Positions 35,575 to 44,420 of a stretch of 48,388 nt of DNA are shown here, one piece after another (the stretch's first letter is position 1; each line of letters begins with the position of its first letter). The notes below the pieces were generated by a model, which saw only the letters and a program-made list of their open reading frames with translations, had not been told where the DNA came from and ran no database searches. This DNA is from Gammaproteobacteria bacterium (lineage in GTDB: Bacteria; Pseudomonadota; Gammaproteobacteria; Xanthomonadales; SZUA-5). The stretch covers positions 1 through 48,388 of the forward strand of contig JAUIFV010000013.1 in NCBI GenBank assembly GCA_030430155.1, given 5' to 3'. The position numbers were made by a program, and so were the translations under genes.

Positions 35575-37461
35575 TCAGGCCAGATCGCCCCGCATCGCGC
35601 GCACCTTCGCCTCCAGCGTCTCAGCATCGGCCTGCTCGGGCGCAATCGGCTGGTCGGCGATCAGGCCGATGCGAGACCACAGCTTGCGCGGCCACATCCG
35701 ACCGCCGCTGCGGTGGTAACGGCTGAACAGCGAGCCCCACAGGCCGGTCAGCGCCAGCGGAACCACCGGGACCGGGTCGCGTTCGAGGATTCTCTCCACG
35801 CCGGGGCGGAAGCCGGCGATTTCGCCGTCGGCGGTTAGCGCGCCTTCGGGGAAGATGCACACCACATTGCCTGCGCGCAGCTCCAGCGAGACCTGCTCGA
35901 AGGCCTCTTCCATCAGCTTGGGGTCTTCCTTGTAGCCGGCGATGGGGATGGCCCGGGCGGTCTTGAACAAGAAGCTCAGCACCGGCAGCTGGAAGATTTT
36001 GTAGTACATGACGAAGCGCACCGGGCGTCGAATGCAGCCGCCGACGATCAGCGCGTCCACGTAGCTCACGTGGTTACAAACCAGCAGCACCGGGCCTTCT
36101 TCGGGAATCTGATCCAGACCCTTGGGGCGCACCCGATACAGCGCGTTGATCAGCAGCCAGGACAAAAAGCGCAGCAGGAATTCCGGGACCAGCGAGTAGA
36201 TGTAGAAAGCCACCACCGCGTTGAGGATGGCCACGATCAGCAGCAGCACCGGGATGCTGGTGCCAAAGACGCTGGTCAGGGCGATGGAAAACAGCGCCGC
36301 GGCGACCATGAAGGCGGCGTTGAGCACATTGTTGGCAGCAATGATCCGCGAGCGTATGGCCGCGGCGCTCTGCTGCTGGATCATCGCGAACAGCGGCACG
36401 ATGAAGAAGCCGCCGAATACCGCCATGCCGAACAAATCGAACAGCAGCCGTCCGGTCCCTGGCGCGGCCAGGAATGCGGCTACGCCGATTTCATCGCCCA
36501 ACGGCGCCAGCGGCGTGGCGAAATACAGATCGATGCCGAAAACGGTCATGCCGATCGAGCCGAAGGGCACCAGTCCGATCTCCACCCGATGTCCGCTCAT
36601 CCGCTCGCACAGCAGCGAGCCAACGCCGGTGCCGATGGAGAACACGGTCAACAGCAGGGTCAGCACCGCCGAACTGCCGCCCAGCACGGTTTCGGTGTAG
36701 TAGGGCAGCTGGGTGAAATAGATCGAGCCGTAGAACCAGAACCAGCTCACCCCCAAACAGCTCAGGAACACGGTGCGATGCCGGGTCAGCTCGCGGAGGA
36801 TGTCCCAGGTCGCGGTTGCCAGGTTGTAGTTGACCTTGAGTAGCGGGTCGGGCGCAGGCGCCTTGGGCATCTGCCAGGCCGCAATCATCCCCGCCACAGC
36901 GACGGCGATGACGATCCCATACACCGCCCAGGCGCCGTAGCCTTTCCACTCGATCAGGCTGCCGCCGATGATGGTGCCGATCAGAATGGCCAGGAAGGTG
37001 GCCATCTCGATCATGCCGTTGCCGCCCACCAGCTCGCGGTCATCCAAGTACTGCGGCAGCACGCCGAACTTGATCGGTCCGAAGATAGAGCTCTGGGTGC
37101 CCATCAGGAACAGCATCAAGATGAGCAGGGTGATGTTGCCGGTGACAAAGCCGATGCCGCCGATCAGCATGATCATCAGCTCCAAGGCCTTGACCCAGCG
37201 GGTCATCTGGGCCTTGTCGAGCTTGTCGGCCAGCTGTCCCGCGGTGGCGCTGAACAGGAAGAAGGGCAGGATGAACAGGGCGGCGGCGACCTGCACCAGT
37301 ACCTGCCCCTGTTCCTGTGTCACGGATGTGGTGACGAAGGTGACCAGGATGATCAGCGCTTGCTTGTAGATGTTGTCATTCAGCGCTCCGAAGGTCTGGG
37401 TCAGGAACAGCGGCAGGAAGCGGCGTTCGCGAAGCAGGGCGTATTGGCTGCTGCTGGACAT
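35575..37461 (-). CDS. MFS transporter fused to a PlsC-type acyltransferase (lysophospholipid recycling)
   Basis: The 628-residue product has two parts. Residues 1-430 are a 12-helix MFS/LplT-like lysophospholipid transporter (FLTQTFGALNDNIYKQAL, then LFSATAGQLADKLDKAQ). Residues 440-628 are a PlsC/LPLAT acyltransferase, with catalytic NHVSYVD (H464, D469) and FPEGALT (537-543). Compared with E. coli, where LplT is separate and Aas is acyltransferase plus acyl-ACP synthetase, here transporter and acyltransferase are joined and no AMP-forming ligase domain follows. It probably flips lysophospholipid inward and reacylates it with acyl-CoA or acyl-ACP. The frame is open to 37767, but the ATG at 37461 (MSSSSQYALL) starts directly before the first helix. 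Confidence 0.9.
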   Translation of the reverse strand: MSSSSQYALLRERRFLPLFLTQTFGALNDNIYKQALIILVTFVTTSVTQEQGQVLVQVAAALFILPFFLFSATAGQLADKLDKAQMTRWVKALELMIMLIGGIGFVTGNITLLILMLFLMGTQSSIFGPIKFGVLPQYLDDRELVGGNGMIEMATFLAILIGTIIGGSLIEWKGYGAWAVYGIVIAVAVAGMIAAWQMPKAPAPDPLLKVNYNLATATWDILRELTRHRTVFLSCLGVSWFWFYGSIYFTQLPYYTETVLGGSSAVLTLLLTVFSIGTGVGSLLCERMSGHRVEIGLVPFGSIGMTVFGIDLYFATPLAPLGDEIGVAAFLAAPGTGRLLFDLFGMAVFGGFFIVPLFAMIQQQSAAAIRSRIIAANNVLNAAFMVAAALFSIALTSVFGTSIPVLLLIVAILNAVVAFYIYSLVPEFLLRFLSWLLINALYRVRPKGLDQIPEEGPVLLVCNHVSYVDALIVGGCIRRPVRFVMYYKIFQLPVLSFLFKTARAIPIAGYKEDPKLMEEAFEQVSLELRAGNVVCIFPEGALTADGEIAGFRPGVERILERDPVPVVPLALTGLWGSLFSRYHRSGGRMWPRKLWSRIGLIADQPIAPEQADAETLEAKVRAMRGDLA

Positions 37462-37582
37462 GGGCGCGGTCTTGGATCGAAGTTCCGCGCAGACTAGCAG
37501 AGCGGTGGGGCCGCGCGACCGACGGCGTGGCATCGGCGCTGGTGGCGAGTCCGGCGGGGGCGTGGGGTGATACTTTCGGGGA

Positions 37583-37610
37583 GGGCCCAGGGTCGAGGGC
37601 CCAGGGCCCA
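37583..37610 (+). repeat. Four-heptad GGGCCCA array
   Basis: Units are GGGCCCA, GGGTCGA, GGGCCCA and GGGCCCA. It lies in the divergent gap 60 bp before ispH. Confidence 0.87.
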
Positions 37611-37669
37611 GGCGACTTTTCCGAATCAGCTCGCTTGCCCCGTCGCGCGCCATCACCGACCATTGCGAC

Positions 37670-38626
37670 ATGAAAATTCTTCTTGCCAACCCGCGCGGCT
37701 TTTGCGCGGGCGTTGACCGGGCGATCGACATCGTCGAGCGTGCCCTGGATCTGTTCGGCGCGCCCATCTATGTGCGTCATGAAGTGGTGCACAATCGCTT
37801 TGTAGTCAATCGCTTGCGCGAGCGCGGGGCGATCTTTGTCGACGAGTTGTGCGACGTACCTGATGACGCCACGGTGATCTTCAGCGCCCACGGGGTCTCT
37901 CAGGCGGTGCGCAAGGAGGCCGCCGGACGCGGTCTGAAGGTTTTCGACGCCACCTGCCCGCTGGTCACCAAGGTGCATATGGAAGTGATCCGCCACGCCC
38001 GCGCCGAACGCGATGTAGTGCTGATCGGCCACGCCGGGCACCCGGAGGTGGAAGGCACACTTGGGCAATGGGACAAGCAGCTGGCCAAGGGTGAGATCCA
38101 TCTGGTGGAGACCGTCGATGACGTCGCCACGCTGCCGGTCAAGCGCCCCGACCGACTCGCCTACACCACCCAGACCACCCTCAGCGTGGACGACACCAAG
38201 GCCATCATCGAAGCCCTGCGGGCGCGCTTTCCGCTGATTCAGGGGCCGCGTCACGATGACATCTGCTACGCCACCCAGAATCGTCAGGACGCCGTGCGCA
38301 CGCTGGCCGAGCAGGCCGAGCTGGTGCTGGTGGTGGGCTCGGCCAACAGCTCCAACTCCAATCGCCTGCGGGAATTGGCCGAAAAGCGCGGCAGCGCCGC
38401 CTATCTGATCGACGGTCCGGAAGACATCCGTGAGCAGTGGTTGGATGGGGTCCGCAGCGTCGGCGTCACCGCCGGTGCGTCGGCGCCCGAATCGCTGGTG
38501 CAGGCGGTGGTAGAGCGCCTCAGAAGCGCTGGCGGCGGGGCGGTGGAGAATCTCGAAGGGGCCAAGGAGAATATGGTCTTTGCCTTGCCCAAGGCGTTGC
38601 GGGTGGTGGTGGAAACGACAAGCTGA
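37670..38626 (+). CDS. ispH: 4-hydroxy-3-methylbut-2-enyl diphosphate reductase
   Basis: The 318-residue product is the last enzyme of the MEP isoprenoid pathway, making IPP and DMAPP with a [4Fe-4S] cluster. Cluster cysteines are seen in NPRGFCAGV (C12), DATCPLVTK and [11 protein letters not shown]. Substrate residues appear in RHEVVHN, HPE in [10 protein letters not shown], and TQTTLS. The length matches E. coli IspH (316). A five-heptad GGGCCCA array starts 12 bp after its stop. Confidence 0.98.
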   Translation: MKILLANPRGFCAGVDRAIDIVERALDLFGAPIYVRHEVVHNRFVVNRLRERGAIFVDELCDVPDDATVIFSAHGVSQAVRKEAAGRGLKVFDATCPLVTKVHMEVIRHARAERDVVLIGHAGHPEVEGTLGQWDKQLAKGEIHLVETVDDVATLPVKRPDRLAYTTQTTLSVDDTKAIIEALRARFPLIQGPRHDDICYATQNRQDAVRTLAEQAELVLVVGSANSSNSNRLRELAEKRGSAAYLIDGPEDIREQWLDGVRSVGVTAGASAPESLVQAVVERLRSAGGGAVENLEGAKENMVFALPKALRVVVETTS

Positions 38627-38637
38627 GGGCGGAGAAG

Positions 38638-38672
38638 GGGCCCAGGATTCAGGGCCCAGGGCCCAGGGCCCA
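38638..38672 (+). repeat. Five-heptad GGGCCCA array
   Basis: Units are GGGCCCA, GGATTCA, GGGCCCA, GGGCCCA and GGGCCCA; once more only the second unit is degenerate. Confidence 0.88.
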
Positions 38673-38971
38673 CACCGATAGATTGGCCGTATGTCGTGGA
38701 ATGCGCGGGGATAACGGTACGCGGTTTCTCAGAACTGCGATGGCAGAGAACCTCGCAGCCTGAACGCGGCGGGCACGCTTCGCTTTGCCCACCCTACGGT
38801 TCGCTTGCGGGACCACGGGGAACGCTCTTCGTAGGTTGTACAAAGCGCAGCGTGCACGACATGAGCGCAAGGGCAGGGCATCGGGCAAGTGGGTTCGAAG
38901 CCTGAACCTCATGGCTTGGCAAAACGCTTGCGATGCAGCTTGCCCACGATTACGCTACGCAGTTCCCCTGT
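38673..38971. other. Gene-free stretch between ispH and tRNA-Thr with palindromic repeats
   Basis: Two palindromic intergenic repeats are visible: GGGCACGCTTCGCTTTGCCC near 38771-38790, and TTGTACAAAGCGCAGCGTGCA near 38836-38856, both of types scattered in gammaproteobacterial genomes. Short open frames here have no ribosome binding sites and match no family that I know. The tRNA promoter must lie in the last 60 bp. Confidence 0.5.
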
Positions 38972-39047
<76 letters not shown>

Positions 39048-39120
39048 GTTCCGACTCCTTCAATCCGGTTCACTGCACCGGACTCCCGCAGCGACTGTCA
39101 CATCTGATCCCGGTATCGGC

Positions 39121-40209
39121 ATGAGCGAAGCCAGCGATCGTCAGTTCATGCAGAGTGCCCTGGAACTGGCCGCACTCGGCCGCTTCACCACGCGCCCCAA
39201 TCCAATGGTCGGCTGCGTGCTGGTGCAGGGCGGCGTTGTCGTTGGCGAAGGCTGGCATCGCCGAGCCGGCGAGCCGCATGCGGAAGTGCACGCCTTGCGC
39301 GAGGCCGGCACGAATGCGCGCGGCGCCACTGCCTTTGTGACTCTGGAGCCCTGCGCCCATCACGGCCGTACGCCGCCCTGCGCCGATGCGCTGGTCAAGG
39401 CTGGTGTGGCTCGGGTAGTGGCGGCCATGGTCGATCCCGATCCACGGGTGGCCGGGCAGGGGCTGCAGCGGCTGCGTCAGGCCGGAATCGAGGTCAGCAG
39501 CGGCGTGCTGGAAGCCCAGGCGCGGGAGCTGAACTGCGGATTCCTATCTAGAATTGAGCGCGGCCGGCCCTGGCTGCGGATGAAGATCGCGATGAGCCTG
39601 GACGGCAAGGTGGCGCTGGCCGACGGCTCCTCGCAGTGGATCACCGGGCCGGCGGCGCGCGAGCATGGACATCAGTGGCGAGCGCGGGCCGGGGTGATCC
39701 TGACCGGCGTGGGTACGGTGATTGCCGATGATCCGCAGCTGACAGTGCGAATCGACCAGGGTCGCGGAGCGACCGTTCCGCTGATTGTGGACAGTCAGGG
39801 GCGCTGTCCCAGCGACGCCCGGATCTTTTCCCTGCACCCGCAGGTTTGGCTGGCCGGTCCAGCTGTCGCGTCTGCAGCGCAGTATCCAGCCAACGCCAGG
39901 CAACTGGATGTCGCGAAACAAACGTCGGGCAGGGTCGATCTGGCCGCGCTGCTGAAGATACTTGCCGACGAGCACATCAACGAGGTCCATGTGGAGGCCG
40001 GGCCGCGCCTGAACGCAGCCCTGCTCAGCGCCGACCTGGTCGACGAGTTGCTGCTCTACCAGGCCGGCAAGTTCCTGGGCAACCAGGCTCTAAGCGCTGT
40101 ACCGATTGATTCCCCGGTGCAGATTCCAGGCAGCGATTGGGAGTCAGTCGAAGTCCAGCTCATGGCAGGCGAATGCTTCAGCCGCTGGCGAAGGCGGTCG
40201 CGGGGTTAG
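39121..40209 (+). CDS. ribD: Bifunctional riboflavin deaminase/reductase RibD
   Basis: 362 residues (E. coli 367). The N-terminal deaminase domain has the zinc motif HAEVHAL and PCAHHGRTPPC. The C-terminal reductase domain (from about 145) starts with RPWLRMKIAMSLDGK and includes GVGTVIADDPQLTVR and the VEAGPRLNAALL segment. It catalyses the second and third steps of riboflavin synthesis. The other rib genes, normally next to it, are not here. The stop codon TAG at 40207-40209 is the first three bases of the MITE that follows, so the last residues may have been altered by that insertion. Confidence 0.96.
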   Translation: MSEASDRQFMQSALELAALGRFTTRPNPMVGCVLVQGGVVVGEGWHRRAGEPHAEVHALREAGTNARGATAFVTLEPCAHHGRTPPCADALVKAGVARVVAAMVDPDPRVAGQGLQRLRQAGIEVSSGVLEAQARELNCGFLSRIERGRPWLRMKIAMSLDGKVALADGSSQWITGPAAREHGHQWRARAGVILTGVGTVIADDPQLTVRIDQGRGATVPLIVDSQGRCPSDARIFSLHPQVWLAGPAVASAAQYPANARQLDVAKQTSGRVDLAALLKILADEHINEVHVEAGPRLNAALLSADLVDELLLYQAGKFLGNQALSAVPIDSPVQIPGSDWESVEVQLMAGECFSRWRRRSRG

Positions 40210-40428
40210 CCCGCATTTCTCATACCTCTCCTTCTGCGGCCCTTTCTCTTCAGGGTTGGCGCGCTGTGGCGCGGCGTGCTCCCTCCAGCCCGCTTGACGT
40301 AGAGTCCCGCCGCGTCGCGGCTCACACGCTTGCGCGGTCTTCCAGTCCGCGCGCCGCACCACAGCACCCATTTCTTTACAACGGCGGGCGGCGGCCTCGC
40401 TACGGACAGTTATGAGAAATCCGGGCTA
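40207..40428. mobile_element. 222-bp MITE with 17-bp terminal inverted repeats
   Basis: Left end TAGCCCGCATTTCTCAT (40207-40223). Right end ATGAGAAATCCGGGCTA (40412-40428). The complement of the right end matches the left at 16 of 17 bases. There is no transposase frame inside, so it is non-autonomous. Its left tip provides the ribD stop codon. No target-site duplication could be assigned with certainty. Confidence 0.8.
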
Positions 40429-40482
40429 GGGGCTACGGTCGCTCGCCTTTGCTCTTCTGGCTACTGGTACTCCGATGCCCTA

Positions 40483-40511
40483 TTGCTGCACTGCGCAAAC
40501 TCTGTTAGCTT
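40483..40511 (+). promoter_or_regulatory. Possible promoter of the leu operon
   Basis: TTGCTG (40483-40488), a 17-bp spacer, and TAGCTT (40506-40511). If used, transcription would begin at about 40518, directly at the ATG of the longer leader peptide (40519), implying a leaderless message. Confidence 0.4.
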
Positions 40512-40518
40512 CGGTCCC

Positions 40519-40659
40519 ATGAATCGTCGCAACCGACCCGTCGCCAAAGTTCGCATCGCCTCCGCAGGCGCAGGCGAGCGTTTGCCGTCGATGCTGCTGT
40601 CGGCCTCGATTATTGCCGCGCTCCTTCTCCTCCTTCTTCGCATCGGGGGCGTAGGTTAG
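40519..40659 (+). CDS. leuL: Leucine-operon leader peptide
   Basis: A 46-residue frame contains six consecutive leucine codons (CTC CTT CTC CTC CTT CTT) in AALLLLLLRIGG, then stops 31 bases before a terminator hairpin that precedes leuA. This is the design of leu attenuation: with scarce charged tRNA-Leu the ribosome stalls and the terminator does not form. Two isoleucine codons stand just before (SASIIAA). A shorter version from the ATG at 40591 (22 residues) is nearer the size of E. coli LeuL and is an alternative. Neither start has a clear ribosome binding site. Confidence 0.85.
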   Translation: MNRRNRPVAKVRIASAGAGERLPSMLLSASIIAALLLLLLRIGGVG

Positions 40660-40690
40660 CGAGCGTGTAGGCAGTAAGGACACGAATCGA

Positions 40691-40726
40691 AAACCCCGCC
40701 CCCGGCAACGAGGGCGGGGTTTTTTT
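40691..40726 (+). terminator. Attenuator terminator of the leu operon
   Basis: AAACCCCGCCC pairs with GGGCGGGGTTT, a stem of 8 GC pairs plus A-T pairs, followed by seven T. It lies between the leader peptide stop (40659) and the leuA start (40769). Confidence 0.92.
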
Positions 40727-40768
40727 ATGCACCAAATCCATCATCCAAGGCTGTAAAGGGACGCAACG

Positions 40769-42382
40769 ATGAGCACGCAGGGCGACAAACAGGATCGGAT
40801 CATCATCTTTGACACCTCGCTGCGCGACGGCGAGCAGGCGCCGGGCTTCGGCATGAGCACCAGCCAGAAGATTCGCCTGGCGCACGCCCTGGCGGCGCTC
40901 AAGGTGGACGTGATGGAAGCCGGCTTCCCGGCAGCCAGCCCGGGTGATTTTGAGGCGGTCAAGACCATCGCCAGCGAGGTCAAGGGGCCGACCATCGCGG
41001 CCCTGGCGCGCTGCAACGGCGGTGATCTGGCGGCTGCGGCCCGAGCCCTGGAAGGCGCAGCGAATAGGCGCATTCACACCTTTATCGCCACCAGCCCGAT
41101 CCATCGCGAGTTTAAGCTGAAGATGAACCGCGATCAGGTGATCGAAGCCGCGGTCAAAGGCGTCAAAACGGCCAAACTGCTGTGCAACGACGTCGAGTTC
41201 AGCGCCGAGGACGCTTTCCGCACCGAGCCGGAGTACTTGATAGAGGTGTTCAGCGCGGTGATTGAGGCCGGCGCCACCACCATCAACGTGCCGGACACGG
41301 TGGGCTACGCGACCCCGCAGGAGATCAAGGCGCTGTTTGCCCGGCTGCGGCGGGAGATCAAGGGTGTTGACAAGGTGGTGCTGTCTGCGCATTGCCACGA
41401 TGACCTGGGCATGGCGGTGGCCAACTCGCTGGCCGCGGTGGAGGCCGGGGCGCGGCAGGTGGAGTGCACCATCAACGGGGTCGGCGAGCGCGCCGGCAAC
41501 GCAGCGCTGGAAGAGGTGGTGATGGCGGTGCGCACCCGGCAAGAGAAATACCGGCTGCACTGCGGCGTGGAGGCGACCCGGCTGTACGGCACCTCGCGTC
41601 TGTTCGCCAGCCTGACCGGTCAGGCGGTGCCTCGCAACAAGGCAGTGGTGGGTGAGAACGCTTTTGCTCACGAGTCGGGGATTCATCAGCACGGCATGCT
41701 GGCCAAGCGTGAAACCTACGAAATCATGCTGCCCGAGGACGTCGGCTTCCCGCGTTCCAATCTGGTGCTGGGTAAGCACAGCGGTCGGCACGCTCTGCGC
41801 GAGCGTCTGAAGCGCATCGGCTTTACCCCGGAAGAGGCGGAGATGGACCGCATCTTCAGCGCCTTCAAGCGTTTGGCCGATCGCAAGCAGGAGGTTTACG
41901 ACAGCGATCTGGAAGCACTGGCCCTGGGTCATGACCCGGAAGCGCAGCGCCCGTGGACCCTGAACGGCCTGCAGATCCACAGCGCCACCGGCGTCGATGC
42001 GGTGCCGATCGCCTCGGTTGCCTTGGAGCATGAGGATGGCCACACCGTGCGCGAGGCGGCGGTGGGCGATGGCCCGGTGGATGCGGCCTTCTGCGCCATC
42101 GCGCGGGTGGTGGGAATCAGCGGCAGCGTGGTCGACTACCAGGTGCGCAGCGTCTCTGCCGGTACCGATGCCCAGGGTCAGGCCGATGTGCGGGTCAAGG
42201 CCAACGGCGAGAGCTTCCACGGCCGCGGGGTCAGCACCGACATCATCGAGGCCAGCGCGCTGGCCTATCTGGACGCGATGAATCGCGCCGCCCGACGCTT
42301 TGCCCGAGTCGACGCCGAGGAGACCGTCGAGGACGAGGCGGAAGCGGTAGACGCGCGCGACAACGTGTCCGCGGTGGCCTGA
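40769..42382 (+). CDS. leuA: 2-isopropylmalate synthase
   Basis: The 537-residue product is the first committed enzyme of leucine synthesis, joining acetyl-CoA and 2-oxoisovalerate. The TIM-barrel part begins with [19 protein letters not shown] and includes [20 protein letters not shown] with its metal-binding His-x-His. [17 protein letters not shown] and [11 protein letters not shown]-type sequences follow. The C-terminal LeuA dimer domain (about 395-515) is the leucine feedback site. It is first in the leuACDB operon under the leader/attenuator. Confidence 0.97.
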   Translation: MSTQGDKQDRIIIFDTSLRDGEQAPGFGMSTSQKIRLAHALAALKVDVMEAGFPAASPGDFEAVKTIASEVKGPTIAALARCNGGDLAAAARALEGAANRRIHTFIATSPIHREFKLKMNRDQVIEAAVKGVKTAKLLCNDVEFSAEDAFRTEPEYLIEVFSAVIEAGATTINVPDTVGYATPQEIKALFARLRREIKGVDKVVLSAHCHDDLGMAVANSLAAVEAGARQVECTINGVGERAGNAALEEVVMAVRTRQEKYRLHCGVEATRLYGTSRLFASLTGQAVPRNKAVVGENAFAHESGIHQHGMLAKRETYEIMLPEDVGFPRSNLVLGKHSGRHALRERLKRIGFTPEEAEMDRIFSAFKRLADRKQEVYDSDLEALALGHDPEAQRPWTLNGLQIHSATGVDAVPIASVALEHEDGHTVREAAVGDGPVDAAFCAIARVVGISGSVVDYQVRSVSAGTDAQGQADVRVKANGESFHGRGVSTDIIEASALAYLDAMNRAARRFARVDAEETVEDEAEAVDARDNVSAVA

Positions 42383-42396
42383 GCAAGGAGGCGTTT

Positions 42397-43836
42397 ATGA
42401 GTACTGCAGAACCAATAGTGAGCGCCGCGCCGCAAACCCTGTTCGACAAGCTGTGGGCGCTGCACGAAGTGGAGCCCGAGGCGGTTGACCGGCCGGCGCT
42501 GATCTACATCGATCTGCACCTGATCCATGAGGTGACCAGTCCGCAGGCCTTCGCCGAACTGAGCCGTCGCGGCTTGAGCGTGCGCCGGCCGGATCGCACC
42601 TACGGCACCATCGATCACTCCACGCCGACTACGCCGGTGGCCGAGGACGGCAGCCGGAACTGGGTCAGCAGCGACGCCGAGCATCAGGTGGCTACCCTGC
42701 GCAGCAACTGCAAGGCCTGGGGCATCGCGCTGGAGGACTGGGATTCGCAGCGCCGCGGCATCGTCCACGTGATGGGCCCCGAACTGGGTCTGACCCGGCC
42801 AGGGATGACCATCGTTTGTGGCGATTCGCACACCAGCACCCACGGCGCCTTCGGCGCCATCGCCTTCGGCATCGGCACCACCGAAGTCGGCCACGTGCTG
42901 GCCACCCAGTGTTTGATGCAGCGAAAGCCCAAGACCATGGCCATCGAAATCGACGGCCCGCTGGCGCCCGGCGTGGACGCCAAGGACGTGGTGCTGCACG
43001 TGATTGGCCAGATTGGCGTCGGTGGCGGTCGTGGTCACGCCATCGAGTTCTGCGGCAGCACGGTGCGGGCGATGTCGATGGAACAGCGCATGACCCTGTG
43101 CAATATGTCCATCGAGGCCGGCGCGCGCTGCGGGCTGGTGGCGCCGGACCAGACCACCTTCGATTATCTGCAGGGCCGTCGCTACGCGCCCAGCGGCGAG
43201 GCTTGGGAGCAGGCCCAGCGCCACTGGCGTGCACTGGTCAGCGATGCCGATGCCGTTTATGACAGTCACGTCCGCATCAACGCCCGCGATATCGCGCCGA
43301 CCTTGAGCTGGGGCGTGCACCCCGGTCAGGTCATGGCGGTGGATGCGCACACGCCCGCCAGTCCGGATGCCGATCAGCGTCGCGGCCTGCGCTACATGGG
43401 ATTCGGCGCCGGCGATGCGGCCATTGGTCGGCCGGTGCAGGTGGTCTTTGTCGGCTCCTGCACCAACGGCAGGCTGTCGGATCTGCGTCAGGTGGCCAGC
43501 CTGCTGCGCGGTCGGCGGGTGCATCCCTCGGTGCGCATGCTGGTGGTGCCCGGTTCGGCCCAGGTCAAGCGCGACGCCGAAGCCGAAGGCCTGGATCGCA
43601 TCTTCATCGAAGCCGGAGCGCAGTGGCGCGAGCCGGGCTGCTCGATGTGCATCGCCATGAACGGCGACCTGGTGGCGCCGGGAGAGCTGGCGGTGAGCAC
43701 CAGCAATCGCAACTTCGAGGGTCGGCAGGGGCCGGGTTCGCGAACTATTCTGGCCAGCCCGCTGACCGCTGCGGCCTGCGCCATCGCCGGTCGGATCACC
43801 GATCCGCGAGATTATCTGCAGGAGGCCGCGGCATGA
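42397..43836 (+). CDS. leuC: 3-isopropylmalate dehydratase large subunit
   Basis: 479 residues (E. coli 466). With LeuD it isomerises 2- to 3-isopropylmalate using a [4Fe-4S] cluster. Motifs are TLFDKLWALHEV at the start, VCGDSHTSTHGAFGAIAFGIGT, VFVGSCTNGRLSDLR and EPGCSMCIAMNGD, which together hold the three cluster cysteines. NRNFEGRQGPGSRTILASP is the family ending. The start is 15 bases after the leuA stop with AAGGAGG; the stop overlaps leuD (ATGA). Confidence 0.97.
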   Translation: MSTAEPIVSAAPQTLFDKLWALHEVEPEAVDRPALIYIDLHLIHEVTSPQAFAELSRRGLSVRRPDRTYGTIDHSTPTTPVAEDGSRNWVSSDAEHQVATLRSNCKAWGIALEDWDSQRRGIVHVMGPELGLTRPGMTIVCGDSHTSTHGAFGAIAFGIGTTEVGHVLATQCLMQRKPKTMAIEIDGPLAPGVDAKDVVLHVIGQIGVGGGRGHAIEFCGSTVRAMSMEQRMTLCNMSIEAGARCGLVAPDQTTFDYLQGRRYAPSGEAWEQAQRHWRALVSDADAVYDSHVRINARDIAPTLSWGVHPGQVMAVDAHTPASPDADQRRGLRYMGFGAGDAAIGRPVQVVFVGSCTNGRLSDLRQVASLLRGRRVHPSVRMLVVPGSAQVKRDAEAEGLDRIFIEAGAQWREPGCSMCIAMNGDLVAPGELAVSTSNRNFEGRQGPGSRTILASPLTAAACAIAGRITDPRDYLQEAAA

Positions 43837-44420
43837 GGACCCCGTTTAGTCGCTTGGTTTCCAAGACTATGGTCATCGATCAGTCCGACATCGATACCGA
43901 TCAGATCATTCCGGCGCGCTTTCTGACCACCACCCAGCGTGAAGGACTGGGCAAGCATTGTTTCGCCGACTGGCGCTATCAGGCTGACGGCAGTCCCAAT
44001 CCGGAGTTTGTGTTCAATCACGATGATGCCGCCGGTGCGGCCATTCTGGTCGCCGGCGCCAATTTCGGCTGCGGTTCCTCGCGTGAGCACGCGCCTTGGG
44101 CGCTGCTGGACGCCGGCATCCGCGCTGTTCTGGCGCCCAGTATCGCCGACATTTTTCGCAACAACGCGTTGAAGAACGGCTTGCTGGCGCTGCCGGTGGA
44201 TGAATCGCTGTACCAGCGCTTGCTGCAGCGCCGTGGCCACGCCGTGGAAATCGATCTGCAGCGCCAGGGCATCGTTCTGGACGACGGCACCGTTGCGCTG
44301 TTTGAACTGGAGCCCTTCCTGCGCCGCTGTTTGATGGAAGGCTCCGATGACTTTGATTTTCTGCTGGCCAGACTGCCAGCGATCGCCAACTTTGAAGGAG
44401 AACGTGCATGGACGCCGTAA
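43833..44420 (+). CDS. leuD: 3-isopropylmalate dehydratase small subunit
   Basis: 195 residues (E. coli 201). The swivelling subunit of isopropylmalate isomerase has SDIDTDQIIPARFL and GANFGCGSSREHAPWAL, plus SIADIFRNNALKNGLL. The start overlaps the leuC stop by four bases. Its end overlaps the leuB start by 13 bases, so the whole operon is tightly coupled. Confidence 0.97.
   Translation: MRTPFSRLVSKTMVIDQSDIDTDQIIPARFLTTTQREGLGKHCFADWRYQADGSPNPEFVFNHDDAAGAAILVAGANFGCGSSREHAPWALLDAGIRAVLAPSIADIFRNNALKNGLLALPVDESLYQRLLQRRGHAVEIDLQRQGIVLDDGTVALFELEPFLRRCLMEGSDDFDFLLARLPAIANFEGERAWTP

Noticed and set aside
39048-39120. FMN riboswitch before ribD
   Set aside because: Only 73 bases separate the tRNA from ribD, and the conserved RFN elements are not seen.
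40330-40518. N-terminal extension of the leucine leader frame into the MITE
   Set aside because: The frame is open by chance across the mobile element and the promoter region. There is no start with a ribosome binding site, and the likely transcription start lies at about 40518.
40610-43524. Long minus-strand frames opposite leuA and leuC (and 16770-18575 opposite carB)
   Set aside because: Shadows of strongly conserved genes; the first also runs through the leu attenuator terminator.
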